From Pseudomonas sp. (GTDB taxonomy: Bacteria > Pseudomonadota > Gammaproteobacteria > Pseudomonadales > Pseudomonadaceae): a DNA stretch of 64,000 nucleotides. Positions 1 to 7,964 of the stretch are shown piece by piece. Under the pieces are notes generated by a model. The model was not told the DNA's origin. It ran no database searches and worked only from the letters and a program-made list of their open reading frames with translations. The stretch covers positions 7,603 to 71,602 of the forward strand of contig NZ_JASLAW010000254.1 of the NCBI RefSeq assembly GCF_030147005.1, in the 5' to 3' direction. Position 1 is the first letter of the stretch; each line of letters opens with the position of its first letter. The position numbers and the translations under genes are program-made.

Positions 1-8
1 GCGCTCAT
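1..8 (-). CDS. tatC: TatC, first codons only (partial)
   Basis: Only the first bases of this gene are in the window. An ATG on the minus strand (bases 6-8) overlaps the TGA of tatB (bases 5-7) in an ATGA arrangement, and the readable codons give Met-Ser-Ala. TatC is the multi-spanning receptor of the twin-arginine translocase and normally follows tatA and tatB, so the identity rests on position and the start overlap rather than on protein sequence. Confidence 0.6.
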
Positions 9-415
9 GGGGCTCGCGGCGGCAATGTAGGGTCATGGGGCGCGGGCGACGCAACGGGCGTCGGCGCAGGCTCTGTCGGGGCAGCGGCGGTGGGGGCGGC
101 AACGCCGGCTGGCGCGATGCTGTTTACGGGCGTTTCGACCACGGGCGTCGCAGGTTTGGCGGGCTCCTGCACCGGCGACAGAATATTGCGCGTTTCCTGC
201 TCCAACGACAGGATATGTTCGTTGTGCAACTGTCGGCGGATCTCGTCGGCGCCGATTTCCCGTTCAACTTCCTGTTTGATCGCATTGAAACTGCGCTTCA
301 GGCGCCCGATCCACAGGCCGGCCGTGCGTGCCGCACCGGGCAAGCGTTCCGGCCCCAATACGAGCAGGGCCACGAGGCCGACGAGCAGCAGTTCAGAGAA
401 GCTGATACCAAACAT
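5..415 (-). CDS. tatB: Sec-independent protein translocase subunit TatB
   Basis: TatB pairs with TatC to bind twin-arginine signal peptides of folded proteins at the inner membrane. The 136-residue product starts with a single hydrophobic helix (about residues 5-22) carrying the family motif LGPERLP, followed by an amphipathic helix and a charged stretch to about residue 75. The tail of about 50 residues is rich in Pro, Ala and Thr, and low complexity there is normal for pseudomonad TatB. It lies 10 bases after tatA and its stop overlaps the tatC start, so the order is tatA-tatB-tatC. The glutamate in the first hydrophobic segment, typical of TatB, is present. Confidence 0.95.
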   Translation of the reverse strand: MFGISFSELLLVGLVALLVLGPERLPGAARTAGLWIGRLKRSFNAIKQEVEREIGADEIRRQLHNEHILSLEQETRNILSPVQEPAKPATPVVETPVNSIAPAGVAAPTAAAPTEPAPTPVASPAPHDPTLPPRAP

Positions 416-425
416 TAGTCAGTGC

Positions 426-704
426 TCACGAGTCTTTGCGGGTCGGCTCTTCGACTTTTTCAGCCTGCACGTCGAAGGTACGACGCTCGGTGATCGGCTG
501 CGCGGCCTGCGGGTGCACAGGCTGGGCCGGTGGAACCGGGTTTGCAGTAGGTTCGGCCGGCTTTTCGTCGTCGTTCATGGCTTTACGAAAGCCCTTGATC
601 GACTCGCCGACATCGGTACCCAGGTTCTTGAGTTTCTTGGTGCCGAATACCAGTACCACGACCACCAGAATGACGATCCAGTGTTTCCAGTCAAAAATAC
701 CCAT
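426..704 (-). CDS. tatA: Sec-independent protein translocase subunit TatA
   Basis: TatA oligomers form the transient pore of the twin-arginine translocase in the inner membrane. The 92-residue protein has the short N-terminal membrane helix (about residues 6-20), the FGTKKLK hinge just after it, and the amphipathic helix LGTDVGESIKGFRKAMND. A Pro/Ala-rich tail follows. The length matches pseudomonad TatA. The gene sits 25 bases after hisE on the same strand and 10 bases before tatB, so hisI-hisE-tatA-tatB-tatC may be transcribed together, an order conserved in Pseudomonas. Confidence 0.95.
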   Translation of the reverse strand: MGIFDWKHWIVILVVVVLVFGTKKLKNLGTDVGESIKGFRKAMNDDEKPAEPTANPVPPAQPVHPQAAQPITERRTFDVQAEKVEEPTRKDS

Positions 705-729
705 GCTGCAAATCCTCGATAAAAGTTAT

Positions 730-1062
730 TCAGGTGGACGGGCGTGCAGCCTTCTCGGCGTGCCCGGACAGGCCGAAGCGACGGTCCAGTTCATCCAGCA
801 CGGCCTGTGGATGCTGCCCCAGCTGGGCGAGCATGACCAGGCTATGGAACCACAAGTCGGCGGTCTCATAGATGACATCGCTGCAATCGCCACTGATTTG
901 CGCATCCTTGGCGGCAATGATCGTCTCGACGGATTCTTCGCCGAGCTTTTCCAGGATCTTGTTCAGACCCTTGTGATACAGGCTGGCGACGTAGGAGCTG
1001 TCGGCATCCGCGCCTTTGCGCTCTTCCAGCACCTGGGCCACACGGTTCAGGGTATCGCTCAT
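730..1062 (-). CDS. hisE: Phosphoribosyl-ATP pyrophosphatase
   Basis: HisE hydrolyses phosphoribosyl-ATP to phosphoribosyl-AMP and pyrophosphate, the second step of histidine synthesis in the cytoplasm. The 110-residue product contains the MazG-like four-helix fold, with motifs SYVASLYHKGLNKILEKLGE and ADLWFHSLVML carrying the metal-binding acidic residues. An in-frame ATG lies upstream, but the start at 1062 (MSDTLNRVAQ) matches the usual family N-terminus and leaves only 2 bases after hisI. HisE and HisI are separate proteins here, as in other pseudomonads, rather than the fused HisIE of enterics. Confidence 0.95.
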   Translation of the reverse strand: MSDTLNRVAQVLEERKGADADSSYVASLYHKGLNKILEKLGEESVETIIAAKDAQISGDCSDVIYETADLWFHSLVMLAQLGQHPQAVLDELDRRFGLSGHAEKAARPST

Positions 1063-1064
1063 GT

Positions 1065-1457
1065 TCAATGTCCTGCCGAATAGATGGCGTGCGGGTCTTT
1101 GAGCACTGGTTCCACCACCTTCCATTCGCCGTTCTCGAACACGCGATAGAAGCAACTGTGACGGCCGGTATGGCAGGCGATGCCGCCGATCTGTTCGACC
1201 TTGAGGATCACCACGTCGCCGTCGCAGTCCAGGCGAAGCTCATGCAGCGTCTGCACATGCCCGGACTCTTCGCCCTTGCGCCACAGTTTGCCACGCGAAC
1301 GTGACCAATAAATGGCGCGCTGCTCAGCGGCGGTGAGGCTCAGGGCCTCGCGGTTCATCCAGGCCATCATCAGCACGCGCCCGGTCTTGTAGTCCTGGGC
1401 AATGGCCGGCACCAGGCCGTCACTGTCCCACTTGATCTCGTCCAGCCAGTCTTTCAT
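1065..1457 (-). CDS. hisI: Phosphoribosyl-AMP cyclohydrolase
   Basis: HisI opens the adenine ring of phosphoribosyl-AMP in the third step of histidine synthesis. The 130-residue protein carries the family core: YKTGRVLMMAWMNREAL near residues 24-40, YWSRSRGKLWRKGEESGH near 50-67, and the metal-binding stretch LDCDGDVVI and ACHTGRHSCFYR. The start at 1457 (MKDWLDEIKW) is the conserved N-terminus; the longer open frame upstream runs into the ubiB 3' end and is unlikely to be used. It is followed closely by hisE. Confidence 0.95.
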   Translation of the reverse strand: MKDWLDEIKWDSDGLVPAIAQDYKTGRVLMMAWMNREALSLTAAEQRAIYWSRSRGKLWRKGEESGHVQTLHELRLDCDGDVVILKVEQIGGIACHTGRHSCFYRVFENGEWKVVEPVLKDPHAIYSAGH

Positions 1458-1498
1458 GTTCGGCTCCGGCAATTTGCGACAGTGTATAACCGGATGGG

Positions 1499-3103
1499 TT
1501 ATCGACGCACGATCAGATAAACGCCCACGGCGACCATGATCCCGGCCGGCCAGTGGCTCAGTTGATTCAACGGTCCGCCAATCGCCAGCATGACCCCACC
1601 CACCAGATGCGCGGCGCCGAGCAGGCGCAGGAACCAGTCGTCCTTGCGCTTGCGCCATGGCGGCTCAGGATCCTTGGCGTGGGGCTGGGACATGCGCTCG
1701 AGCAAGTCGCGGGTCATATTGGCCAGGTGCGGCAGCTGCTCCATTTGGCTGTGCAGGTTGCCGAGCATGGTTTTGGGGCTCATCCGCTCGCGCATCCAGC
1801 GTTCCAGGAACGGCTGCGCGGTGCTCCACAGGTCGAGGTCCGGGTACAGCTGGCGACCCAGGCCTTCGATGTTGAGCAAGGTTTTCTGCAGCAGCACCAA
1901 CTGCGGTTGCACTTCCATATTGAAGCGCCGCGCGGTCTGGAACAGGCGCATCAGCACCTGACCGAAGGAAATATCTTTTAACGGTTTTTCAAAGATCGGC
2001 TCGCATACGGTGCGGATCGCCGCCTCGAATTCATTGAGCTTGGTTTCTGCCGGCACCCAGCCCGAGTCGATGTGCAACTGCGCCACGCGGCGGTAGTCAC
2101 GCTTGAAAAAGGCGAACAGGTTGCGCGCCAGGTAGTCCTGGTCTTCGGGCGTGAGGCTGCCGACGATGCCGCAGTCGATCGCGATGTACTGCGGGCTCCA
2201 CGGGTTGACGGTGCTGACGAAGATATTGCCCGGGTGCATGTCGGCGTGGAAGAAACTGTCGCGAAACACCTGGGTGAAGAAAATCTCCACGCCGCGTTCG
2301 GCCAGCATCTTCATGTCGGTGCGCTGGTCGGCCAGGGTCGCAAGGTCGGTGACCTGCACACCGTAGATGCGCTCCATGACCAGCACTTTAGGGCGGCACC
2401 AGTCCCAATACACTTGCGGCACATACAGCAGTTGCGAGCCTTCGAAGTTGCGGCGCAGCTGGCTGGAGTTGGCGGCTTCGCGCAGCAGATCGAGTTCGTC
2501 GTAGATGGTTTTTTCGTAGTCGGCGACCACATCCACCGGGTGCAGCAGGCGTGCATCGGCAGAGAAACGCTCGGCGGCGCGGGCGAGAATGAACAGCCAC
2601 GCCAGGTCCTGGCCGATGATCGGCTTGAGGCCCGGGCGGATGACCTTCACCACCACTTCTTCGCCGGTCTTGAGCTGCCCGGCATGCACCTGCGCGACGG
2701 AGGCCGAAGCCAACGGCTCGACGTCGAAGCGGCTGAACACCTCGCTGATCTTCTTGCCCAGTTGTTCTTCGATCAGTTTCATCGACAACTGCGAATCGAA
2801 CGGCGGCACGCGGTCTTGCAGCAGCATCAGTTCATCGGCGATGTCTTCGGGCAGCAGGTCGCGGCGCGTCGACAGGATTTGCCCGAACTTGATAAAGATC
2901 GGCCCCAGGTCCTGCAATGCCAGGCGCAGGCATGCACCGCGGCTCAGCTCCAGCTTTTTACGCGGCAACCAGCGCCACGGCAGCACATAGCGCACCGCCA
3001 GCAGGAACCATGGCAGGGGCAGGGCAAACAGCAGGTCATCGAGGCGGTAGCGGATTACGACGCGCTGGATACGAAACAAACGGCGGACGGCGAGCAGCTT
3101 CAT
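1499..3103 (-). CDS. ubiB: Ubiquinone biosynthesis atypical kinase/ATPase UbiB
   Basis: UbiB is a membrane-bound atypical kinase-like ATPase needed for aerobic ubiquinone synthesis, probably aiding access to the lipid intermediates. The 534-residue product has the KFGQ-type signature (FIKFGQILSTRRDLLP), an Ala-rich nucleotide loop (ASASVAQVHAG), a DxxxGN-like segment HADMHPGNIF, and two hydrophobic C-terminal helices in the last 50 residues. Its ATG overlaps the ubiJ stop (ATGA, 3100-3103), so ubiE-ubiJ-ubiB form one translationally coupled operon. Confidence 0.95.
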   Translation of the reverse strand: MKLLAVRRLFRIQRVVIRYRLDDLLFALPLPWFLLAVRYVLPWRWLPRKKLELSRGACLRLALQDLGPIFIKFGQILSTRRDLLPEDIADELMLLQDRVPPFDSQLSMKLIEEQLGKKISEVFSRFDVEPLASASVAQVHAGQLKTGEEVVVKVIRPGLKPIIGQDLAWLFILARAAERFSADARLLHPVDVVADYEKTIYDELDLLREAANSSQLRRNFEGSQLLYVPQVYWDWCRPKVLVMERIYGVQVTDLATLADQRTDMKMLAERGVEIFFTQVFRDSFFHADMHPGNIFVSTVNPWSPQYIAIDCGIVGSLTPEDQDYLARNLFAFFKRDYRRVAQLHIDSGWVPAETKLNEFEAAIRTVCEPIFEKPLKDISFGQVLMRLFQTARRFNMEVQPQLVLLQKTLLNIEGLGRQLYPDLDLWSTAQPFLERWMRERMSPKTMLGNLHSQMEQLPHLANMTRDLLERMSQPHAKDPEPPWRKRKDDWFLRLLGAAHLVGGVMLAIGGPLNQLSHWPAGIMVAVGVYLIVRR

Positions 3104-3723
3104 GCGTTATCGCTTGGATCAAGGGAACGGCTCAGGCGCTCGAAGCGGGCCTCGAGGCGTTCCAGGTCGATTTTGGCCTTGTCGAGCTCACGAAAGCGCG
3201 CTTGCGCTTCCCGTTGCCCGACCAGGGTGCGCGATTCTTCGCTCAGGTATTCGGCGAGGTTCTGGTTGAGGCTGGCGAACCCTTGCTGGTACCAGCGCGA
3301 ACGGCTGCGCAGGTGGCCGCCGATCAGTTGGGTGGCGACGGGGCCGATCCAGCGTGACAGTTCGTATTCCCAGTCCAGTTCCAGGTCCTGCAGCACGGCG
3401 GCCAGGTCCATCAGCACCGCGCTGTCGCCTTCCAGCGCCACTTCGGGGCTGTGCAGGATGGCGGTCTTGTTGCGGCTCAGCGCCAGGTGCATCAGGCTGG
3501 AGGCCGGCGCGCGCAGGGTGCAGTCGGCCTCGGCGGCCCATTGCGTGGCAAGCAGCAGGCCTTCATCGCTGGGCAGGATAAACAGCTGCACGGCGGGGCT
3601 GCGGCAGTCGACGGCGATGACTTTGCCGGTCAGGTGCGCAAGCCGCGCCAGGGCGGTGCTGTCCAGGCGCAAAACACGGTTGAGGCCGTGTTCCACGCTT
3701 GCGAGAAGGCCCGCGAGCAACAT
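3100..3723 (-). CDS. ubiJ: Ubiquinone biosynthesis accessory factor UbiJ (SCP2 domain)
   Basis: UbiJ is the lipid-binding accessory protein that, with UbiK, organises the soluble ubiquinone biosynthesis complex. The 207-residue protein fits the family: an N-terminal SCP2-like lipid-binding domain (about residues 15-110, including LFILPSDEGLLLA) and a long helical C-terminus (about 160-200) predicted as coiled coil. It lies between ubiE, overlapped by one base, and ubiB, overlapped by four, which is the standard proteobacterial order. Sequence identity among UbiJ proteins is low, so the assignment leans on both fold and position. Confidence 0.9.
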   Translation of the reverse strand: MLLAGLLASVEHGLNRVLRLDSTALARLAHLTGKVIAVDCRSPAVQLFILPSDEGLLLATQWAAEADCTLRAPASSLMHLALSRNKTAILHSPEVALEGDSAVLMDLAAVLQDLELDWEYELSRWIGPVATQLIGGHLRSRSRWYQQGFASLNQNLAEYLSEESRTLVGQREAQARFRELDKAKIDLERLEARFERLSRSLDPSDNA

Positions 3724-4493
3724 CAGGGTTTGATGCCGCGGTGCAGGGCAACGATGCCCGAGGTCATGTTGTGGTAAGTCACGCGGTCGAAACCGGCCTC
3801 CACCATCATGGACTTCAGGGTTTCCTGGTCGGGGTGCATGCGGATCGATTCGGCCAGGTAGCGGTAGCTCTCGGCGTCATTGGTGATCAGCTTGCCCATC
3901 AACGGCATGAAGGCGAACGAGTAGGTGTCATACACCTTGGACATCAGCGCGTTGGTCGGCTTGGAAAATTCCAGCACCAGCAGGCGGCCACCCGGCTTGA
4001 GCACGCGCAGCATCGAGCGGATCGCGTCTTCCTTGTGGGTGACGTTGCGCAGGCCGAAAGCGATGGTCACGCAATCGAAGTGGTTGTCGGGAAACGGCAG
4101 TTTCTCGGCGTCGGCCTGGACGAATTCGATATTGCCGGCCACGCCCTTGTCGAGCAGACGATCACGGCCAACCTTGAGCATCGAGCCGTTGATATCGGCC
4201 AATACCACTTGGCCGGTCGGCCCTACGAGTTTGGAAAACTTGGCCGCCAGATCGCCCGTGCCACCGGCGATGTCCAGCACGCGATTGCCGGTGCGTACGC
4301 CCGACAGTTCGATGGTGAAACGCTTCCACAGGCGGTGCATGCCACCGGAGAGTACGTCGTTCATCAAGTCGTACTTGGCGGCTACGGAGTGGAACACCTC
4401 AGCGACTTTTTCCGCTTTCTGGCTTTCCGGGACGTTCTTGAAGCCGAAGTGAGTGGTGGGTTCGGCATCGCTGCCTTTGCGCTGATCAGTCAT
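3723..4493 (-). CDS. ubiE: Ubiquinone/menaquinone C-methyltransferase UbiE
   Basis: UbiE methylates the ring carbon of 2-polyprenyl-6-methoxybenzoquinol using S-adenosylmethionine. The 256-residue product shows the SAM-binding motif VLDIAGGTGDLAAKF, the acidic loop VLADING, and the UbiE signatures YDLMNDVLSGGMHRLWK and VLEFSKPTN. The start at 4493 (MTDQRKGSDAEP) gives the usual length; the longer open frame adds 21 residues that do not resemble the family. It is the first gene of ubiE-ubiJ-ubiB and diverges from the PHA-granule gene at 4638. Confidence 0.96.
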   Translation of the reverse strand: MTDQRKGSDAEPTTHFGFKNVPESQKAEKVAEVFHSVAAKYDLMNDVLSGGMHRLWKRFTIELSGVRTGNRVLDIAGGTGDLAAKFSKLVGPTGQVVLADINGSMLKVGRDRLLDKGVAGNIEFVQADAEKLPFPDNHFDCVTIAFGLRNVTHKEDAIRSMLRVLKPGGRLLVLEFSKPTNALMSKVYDTYSFAFMPLMGKLITNDAESYRYLAESIRMHPDQETLKSMMVEAGFDRVTYHNMTSGIVALHRGIKP

Positions 4494-4637
4494 ATCGCTG
4501 TCACCAAAAGAGAATGCGGGACATGATAATCCCCGGGGCCTGCTTTGTCTTGGCAAGGCTGAAGGTAAGATAGGTGCTTATCGAGACCTTTTGCCGCATG
4601 GAAGGTTTCCGAGCCCTTATAGAGAGGAGTCATTGCA

Positions 4638-4913
4638 ATGGCCCGTATCACCGTTGAGCGTGAGCATTCCCTGGGTAAAGAAGGCGCGCGGGCGAAGGCC
4701 GAGACGCTGGCGCAGAAACTCAAGGATAAATATGGCGTGGAGTCGTCGTGGTCCGGCGATACCTTGAACCTCAAGCGGTCCGGCGTTAAAGGCACCGTAC
4801 AGGTTGCCGAAGATGCATTGCGTATCGATGTGGAACTGGGCCTGTTGATGTCGACCATGAGCGGTCCCCTCAAGTCCGAAATCGAAAAAGCCCTGGATAA
4901 GGCACTGGCCTGA
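4638..4913 (+). CDS. Polyhydroxyalkanoic acid system family protein (granule-region protein)
   Basis: This 91-residue protein belongs to the small family found beside phasin genes in pseudomonads (PHA_gran_rgn type). It reads as a short alpha/beta domain: basic N-terminus ITVEREHSLGKEGARAKAE, then GVESSWSGDTLNLKRSGVKG and a C-terminal helix ending in KALDKALA. A ribosome site (AGAGGAG) lies about 10 bases before the ATG. Its biochemical role is not known. It sits directly upstream of the broken phaI and intact phaF, the usual place. Its survival in a strain that seems to lack phaC genes here suggests either a second role or recent loss of PHA synthesis. Confidence 0.85.
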   Translation: MARITVEREHSLGKEGARAKAETLAQKLKDKYGVESSWSGDTLNLKRSGVKGTVQVAEDALRIDVELGLLMSTMSGPLKSEIEKALDKALA

Positions 4914-5016
4914 TTCGATGCGCTCAGGGTGCCGATTCTAATTTTTCATCCTGCTTTGTGCCCGAGCCCGAAACTTCGGCGGGCGGCTCCTCCACCCTTT
5001 CTGCGTGAGGTGGACC

Positions 5017-5438
5017 ATGGCCACTGTTATTTTTAAGAAAAAAATCGACACTCAAACCACTGCCCTGAGTGAGGTTAAAAGCTGTGCCCGCAAGATCTGG
5101 CTGGCGAGTCTTGGTGCCTGCGCCAAGGTCGGCAGCGACGGGGGGACTACTTCAAATAGCTCGTTAAGTGCGGTCAACATATTGAAAGTAAAAGCAAAAA
5201 AGTCGCCATTGAACAACTTGATGCCAGCCACAGTCAGATTAACCAAGTAAAGAGTAATGTCTCCAGCGTCAGCCGCTTGGTTGAAGTTCAACTGGATAAA
5301 GTTGAAAACGCTTTCGACACGCGTGTTGCAAGTGCCTTGAATCGAATCGGCATTGCGTCTAAACATGACGTGGAGACACTCTCTGCTAAGCTCGAAGAGC
5401 TGACGGCATTGCTCGAACGTGTCGCGCGCAAACACTAA
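5017..5438 (+). pseudogene. phaI: phaI phasin, inactivated by frameshift and nonsense codon
   Basis: The reading starts as a normal PhaI (MATVIFKKKIDTQTTALSEV, then ARKIWLASLG) up to the run of six G at about 5139-5146. One G appears missing: after it the frame loses similarity, while the neighbouring frame resumes phasin sequence (DYFK, LVKCGQHIESKSKKVAIEQL) and runs intact to the TAA at 5436-5438, ending LTALLERVARKH. In that resumed frame a TAG replaces the expected GAG (Glu) directly after DYFK. The span of 422 bases is one short of a whole codon number. Cys replaces expected residues at several sites, consistent with relaxed selection. Two independent lesions argue against a single sequencing error. 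PhaI normally coats PHA granules. Confidence 0.85.
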
Positions 5439-5450
5439 GGAGACATCGGG

Positions 5451-6335
5451 ATGGCTGTTAAAAAAACTACTCAGAAAGAAGGCAGCTCGTGGGTCGGGGA
5501 AGTTGAAAAATATTCCCGAAAGATCTGGCTGGCTGGTTTAGGCGTGTACTCGAAGGTTAGCAGTGACGGCGGCAAGTACTTCGAGACGTTGGTCAAGGAC
5601 GGCGAGAAGGCCGAGAAGTTGACCAAAAGCGCGGCTGGTAAAAAAGTTGATGCGGCCAAGACAACTGCCGGCTCCGCCAAGTCGAGCATCTCCGACACTT
5701 GGGGCAAGTTGGAAGAAACGTTCGACAAGCGCCTCAACAGTGCAATTTCGCGGCTGGGCGTGCCCAGTAAAGCTGAATTGAAAACGCTGCACAGCAAGGT
5801 CGATACCCTGACCAGGCAAATCGAAAAACTCACCGGCGCCAAAGTCCCCCCAGCGAAAACCGCCGCTGCCAAACCTGCCGCTAAAGCCGCCGCCAAACCG
5901 TTGGTGAAAGCGGCCGCTAAACCGGCTGCGAAAACGGCGACCAAAGCCCCGGCCAAAGCCGCCGCTAAACCTGCCGCCAAGCCAGCGGCAAAAACCGCCG
6001 CCGCCAAACCGGTCGCCAAGTCTGCCGCTAAACCGGTAGCGGCAAAAGCCGCGACCAAACCAGCGGCTAAACCTGCTGCCAAGGCCGCGGCAAAACCCGC
6101 TGCCAAGACCGCCGCCGCTAAACCTGCCGCCGCCAAAGCTGCAGTTGCCAAGCCGGCTGCAAAACCCGCCGCCAAGAAGCCAGCAGTGGCCAAGAAGCAA
6201 ACGGCAGCCAAGCCAGCCGCAGCGGCCAAACCTGCAACGGCAACCCCGTCATCAGCCAACTCGGTGTCCGCGTCCACCCCGGCCGCTAACTCGACGGCAG
6301 CGCCGGTTACTCCAACGCCATCCAGCCAGTCCTGA
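5451..6335 (+). CDS. phaF: Phasin/histone-like protein PhaF
   Basis: PhaF coats medium-chain PHA granules and binds DNA through a histone-H1-like tail, helping to distribute granules at division. Residues 1-130 form the phasin domain (SRKIWLAGLGVYSKV, coiled coil about 85-128). Residues 134-270 are long Lys-Ala-Pro repeats of the AAKPAAK type, and a Ser/Thr/Ala-rich tail ends the 294-residue protein. The frame is intact, unlike phaI 13 bases upstream, and a strong hairpin terminator follows. The repetitive tail could expand or contract by slippage. With no PHA synthase gene nearby, its DNA-binding role may be what maintains it; that is inference. Confidence 0.95.
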   Translation: MAVKKTTQKEGSSWVGEVEKYSRKIWLAGLGVYSKVSSDGGKYFETLVKDGEKAEKLTKSAAGKKVDAAKTTAGSAKSSISDTWGKLEETFDKRLNSAISRLGVPSKAELKTLHSKVDTLTRQIEKLTGAKVPPAKTAAAKPAAKAAAKPLVKAAAKPAAKTATKAPAKAAAKPAAKPAAKTAAAKPVAKSAAKPVAAKAATKPAAKPAAKAAAKPAAKTAAAKPAAAKAAVAKPAAKPAAKKPAVAKKQTAAKPAAAAKPATATPSSANSVSASTPAANSTAAPVTPTPSSQS

Positions 6336-6355
6336 TTTTTACGGGACGTACAAAA

Positions 6356-6386
6356 ACGCCCGGCCTGCGAAGGTCGGGCGTTTTTT
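6356..6386 (+). terminator. Rho-independent terminator after phaF
   Basis: A GC-rich hairpin (CGCCCGGCC / GGTCGGGCG, six-base loop) is followed by six T. It ends phaF transcription and, with the A-run on its other side, may also stop the converging fimbrial operon whose last gene ends at 6435. Confidence 0.9.
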
Positions 6387-6434
6387 GCGCGCTGATCCGG
6401 TCGCCGCCCAGGTCATGGCGCCGTCATCTTTCCG

Positions 6435-6950
6435 TCAGTTGTAAGTGATCGACACGGTGACCGCGCTCACCAGGGTGCCATGGGTAATGGGCGCACCGGT
6501 TTTGTGGTACGCCGCCTTGAGCGGCAATACGGCCTTGCTGCTGCTCGTCGCCACCGTACGGCTGCGCTGGGCATCGGTGCCGTTGGCGGGGATGGTCTGG
6601 CCACTCGACAGCCAAAGGGCCGTGCCGCCCGAAGTCCCCGTGCTGGTAAAGAGCTGGCCGTTTCCGGGGGAAGGTGTGCCCGTGAACAGGAAGATCACAT
6701 TATTGATGTCGGTATCGCAGTCGGCGCTGAGTTCGAAGTCGTAAGCACCTGCCTGTACAGCGTTATCAAAGTCCGAAACCTTGACTGGCGGCAATGTGAT
6801 GGTGCGGTTCAGATCGCCGGCCGCCAGGTCGCAGGTGCCGGCGTTGACGACGCCTTGAAACGTCAGGGTGCCAGTGGTGGCGGCCTGGGCGGTAAGGGCG
6901 CTCAGGCTTGCGGTGATCGCAAGCAGCAGAAGCGGTGTGGGCAAACTCAT
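6435..6950 (-). CDS. Minor fimbrial subunit (pilin domain)
   Basis: The 171-residue product is the last gene of the chaperone-usher operon. It has a signal peptide (cleavage about residue 23, LTAQA), then a single pilin domain with two cysteines (GTCDLAAG and SADCDTD) and the usual C-terminal penultimate-aromatic strand ending SITYN. Its core is clearly similar to the C-terminal domain of the neighbouring adhesin (shared CDLAAGD.NRTI, VKVSDF and GTP.PGNG.LF), so the two probably arose by duplication. It would be exported through the usher after chaperone pairing. Whether it acts as tip adaptor or terminator cannot be read from sequence. It starts 16 bases after the adhesin gene. Confidence 0.85.
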   Translation of the reverse strand: MSLPTPLLLLAITASLSALTAQAATTGTLTFQGVVNAGTCDLAAGDLNRTITLPPVKVSDFDNAVQAGAYDFELSADCDTDINNVIFLFTGTPSPGNGQLFTSTGTSGGTALWLSSGQTIPANGTDAQRSRTVATSSSKAVLPLKAAYHKTGAPITHGTLVSAVTVSITYN

Positions 6951-6966
6951 GTTCAGTCCTCGGGGT

Positions 6967-7920
6967 TCAGTTGTAGGTGATGGATACGGTGGCGGTGCTG
7001 GCGAGCGTGCCTTGCGTGACCGTGCCGTTTTTGTGATAAGCAGCGCCGAGCGGCAACACGGCACGATCGGCGGACACAACCAGCGTGCGTTCGCCGTCAC
7101 TGCCTTGGGGGGTAATGGTCTGGACATTCCCGCCGATGACTGAATAGAGCCACAGCCCTATCCCGTCGGCGCTGCCCGTATTGGCGAACAGCAAGCCATT
7201 GCCGGGCGCGGGAGTGCCGGAAAAACGAAAGGTGACGTTGGAGGCTTCGCTGCAATTGGCGGTTAATTCGAAGTGGCGCGAGCCCGTATAAACGGCACTT
7301 TCGAAGTCACTGACTTTCACCGGGTCCAGCGAGATCGTGCGGTTGACGTCACCGGCTGCCAGGTCGCACGTGGCGGCAGGGGAGACAAACCGCACCGGGC
7401 TGTCGAGCCGCAGGTTGAATCGCCCGGTACCGGGGCCGCCCGTGCTGTTCATCAGGTATTCGAAGAGGGTTCCACTGGGTATTGTGCCGCCGGTTACAGG
7501 CCCGGTTTTGTAGAAGACTGCTTCGGCGCTGGTGAAGAAAGGATGCCTTCCGGCCGGCAATGCTTGATTGAAGCTGATAAACGCGTAGCGATTGGTCGAC
7601 GGCCTGGCGTCGGTGATATAGAGCACTATCCCAATGCCTGGCGCCTCGGTGGCGGAGATGTAATTTGGCAGGGCTGCGTAATCGCGTGTGCGGATCGCCA
7701 CGGGCGTGCCGGTCGGGCAATTCATGAAGTTAGCCGGAGCGACCCCGTCGAACGTTTTTCTGAGGATCTCGCCTCCCACGGGCAGGTTGGCCGGTACGGT
7801 AATTGTGCTCGGCAGCGTGAGGCCGTGGGTCGAATTCATATAAATGTCACACGCCGCGTGTGCCGCCATCGGCAGGCTCAGCGCCAGCAGTGTTGTAACC
7901 CGTTTGATGGAATGCTTCAT
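6967..7920 (-). CDS. Two-domain fimbrial adhesin
   Basis: This 317-residue secreted protein has a signal peptide (cleavage near MAAHA, residue 22) and two domains. Residues about 23-170 form a lectin-like N-terminal region of unknown specificity, with one Cys pair (ACDIY and MNCPTG). Residues about 180-317 are a pilin domain with CDLAAGDVNRTI, ELTANCS and a terminal donor strand SITYN. Such lectin-pilin architecture marks the tip adhesin of chaperone-usher fimbriae. It follows the usher gene by 44 bases. The receptor cannot be predicted. Confidence 0.85.
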   Translation of the reverse strand: MKHSIKRVTTLLALSLPMAAHAACDIYMNSTHGLTLPSTITVPANLPVGGEILRKTFDGVAPANFMNCPTGTPVAIRTRDYAALPNYISATEAPGIGIVLYITDARPSTNRYAFISFNQALPAGRHPFFTSAEAVFYKTGPVTGGTIPSGTLFEYLMNSTGGPGTGRFNLRLDSPVRFVSPAATCDLAAGDVNRTISLDPVKVSDFESAVYTGSRHFELTANCSEASNVTFRFSGTPAPGNGLLFANTGSADGIGLWLYSVIGGNVQTITPQGSDGERTLVVSADRAVLPLGAAYHKNGTVTQGTLASTATVSITYN

Positions 7921-7964
7921 TTTTCAGTCCCGCCATAAAGGAGTAGGGCGTGTTCAGGTGAGGG

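Noticed and set aside
5139..5165. Programmed frameshift in phaI
   Set aside because: The shifted frame meets a TAG within a few codons, so slipping on the G run would not restore the protein.
5017..5250. A separate small gene starting at the phaI ATG
   Set aside because: Similarity to PhaI resumes in another frame after the G run, so this is a shifted pseudogene rather than a new short gene.
5471..6277. Hydrophobic Ala-rich open frame opposite phaF
   Set aside because: It is produced by the complement of the Lys-Ala-Pro repeats; low complexity with no family match.
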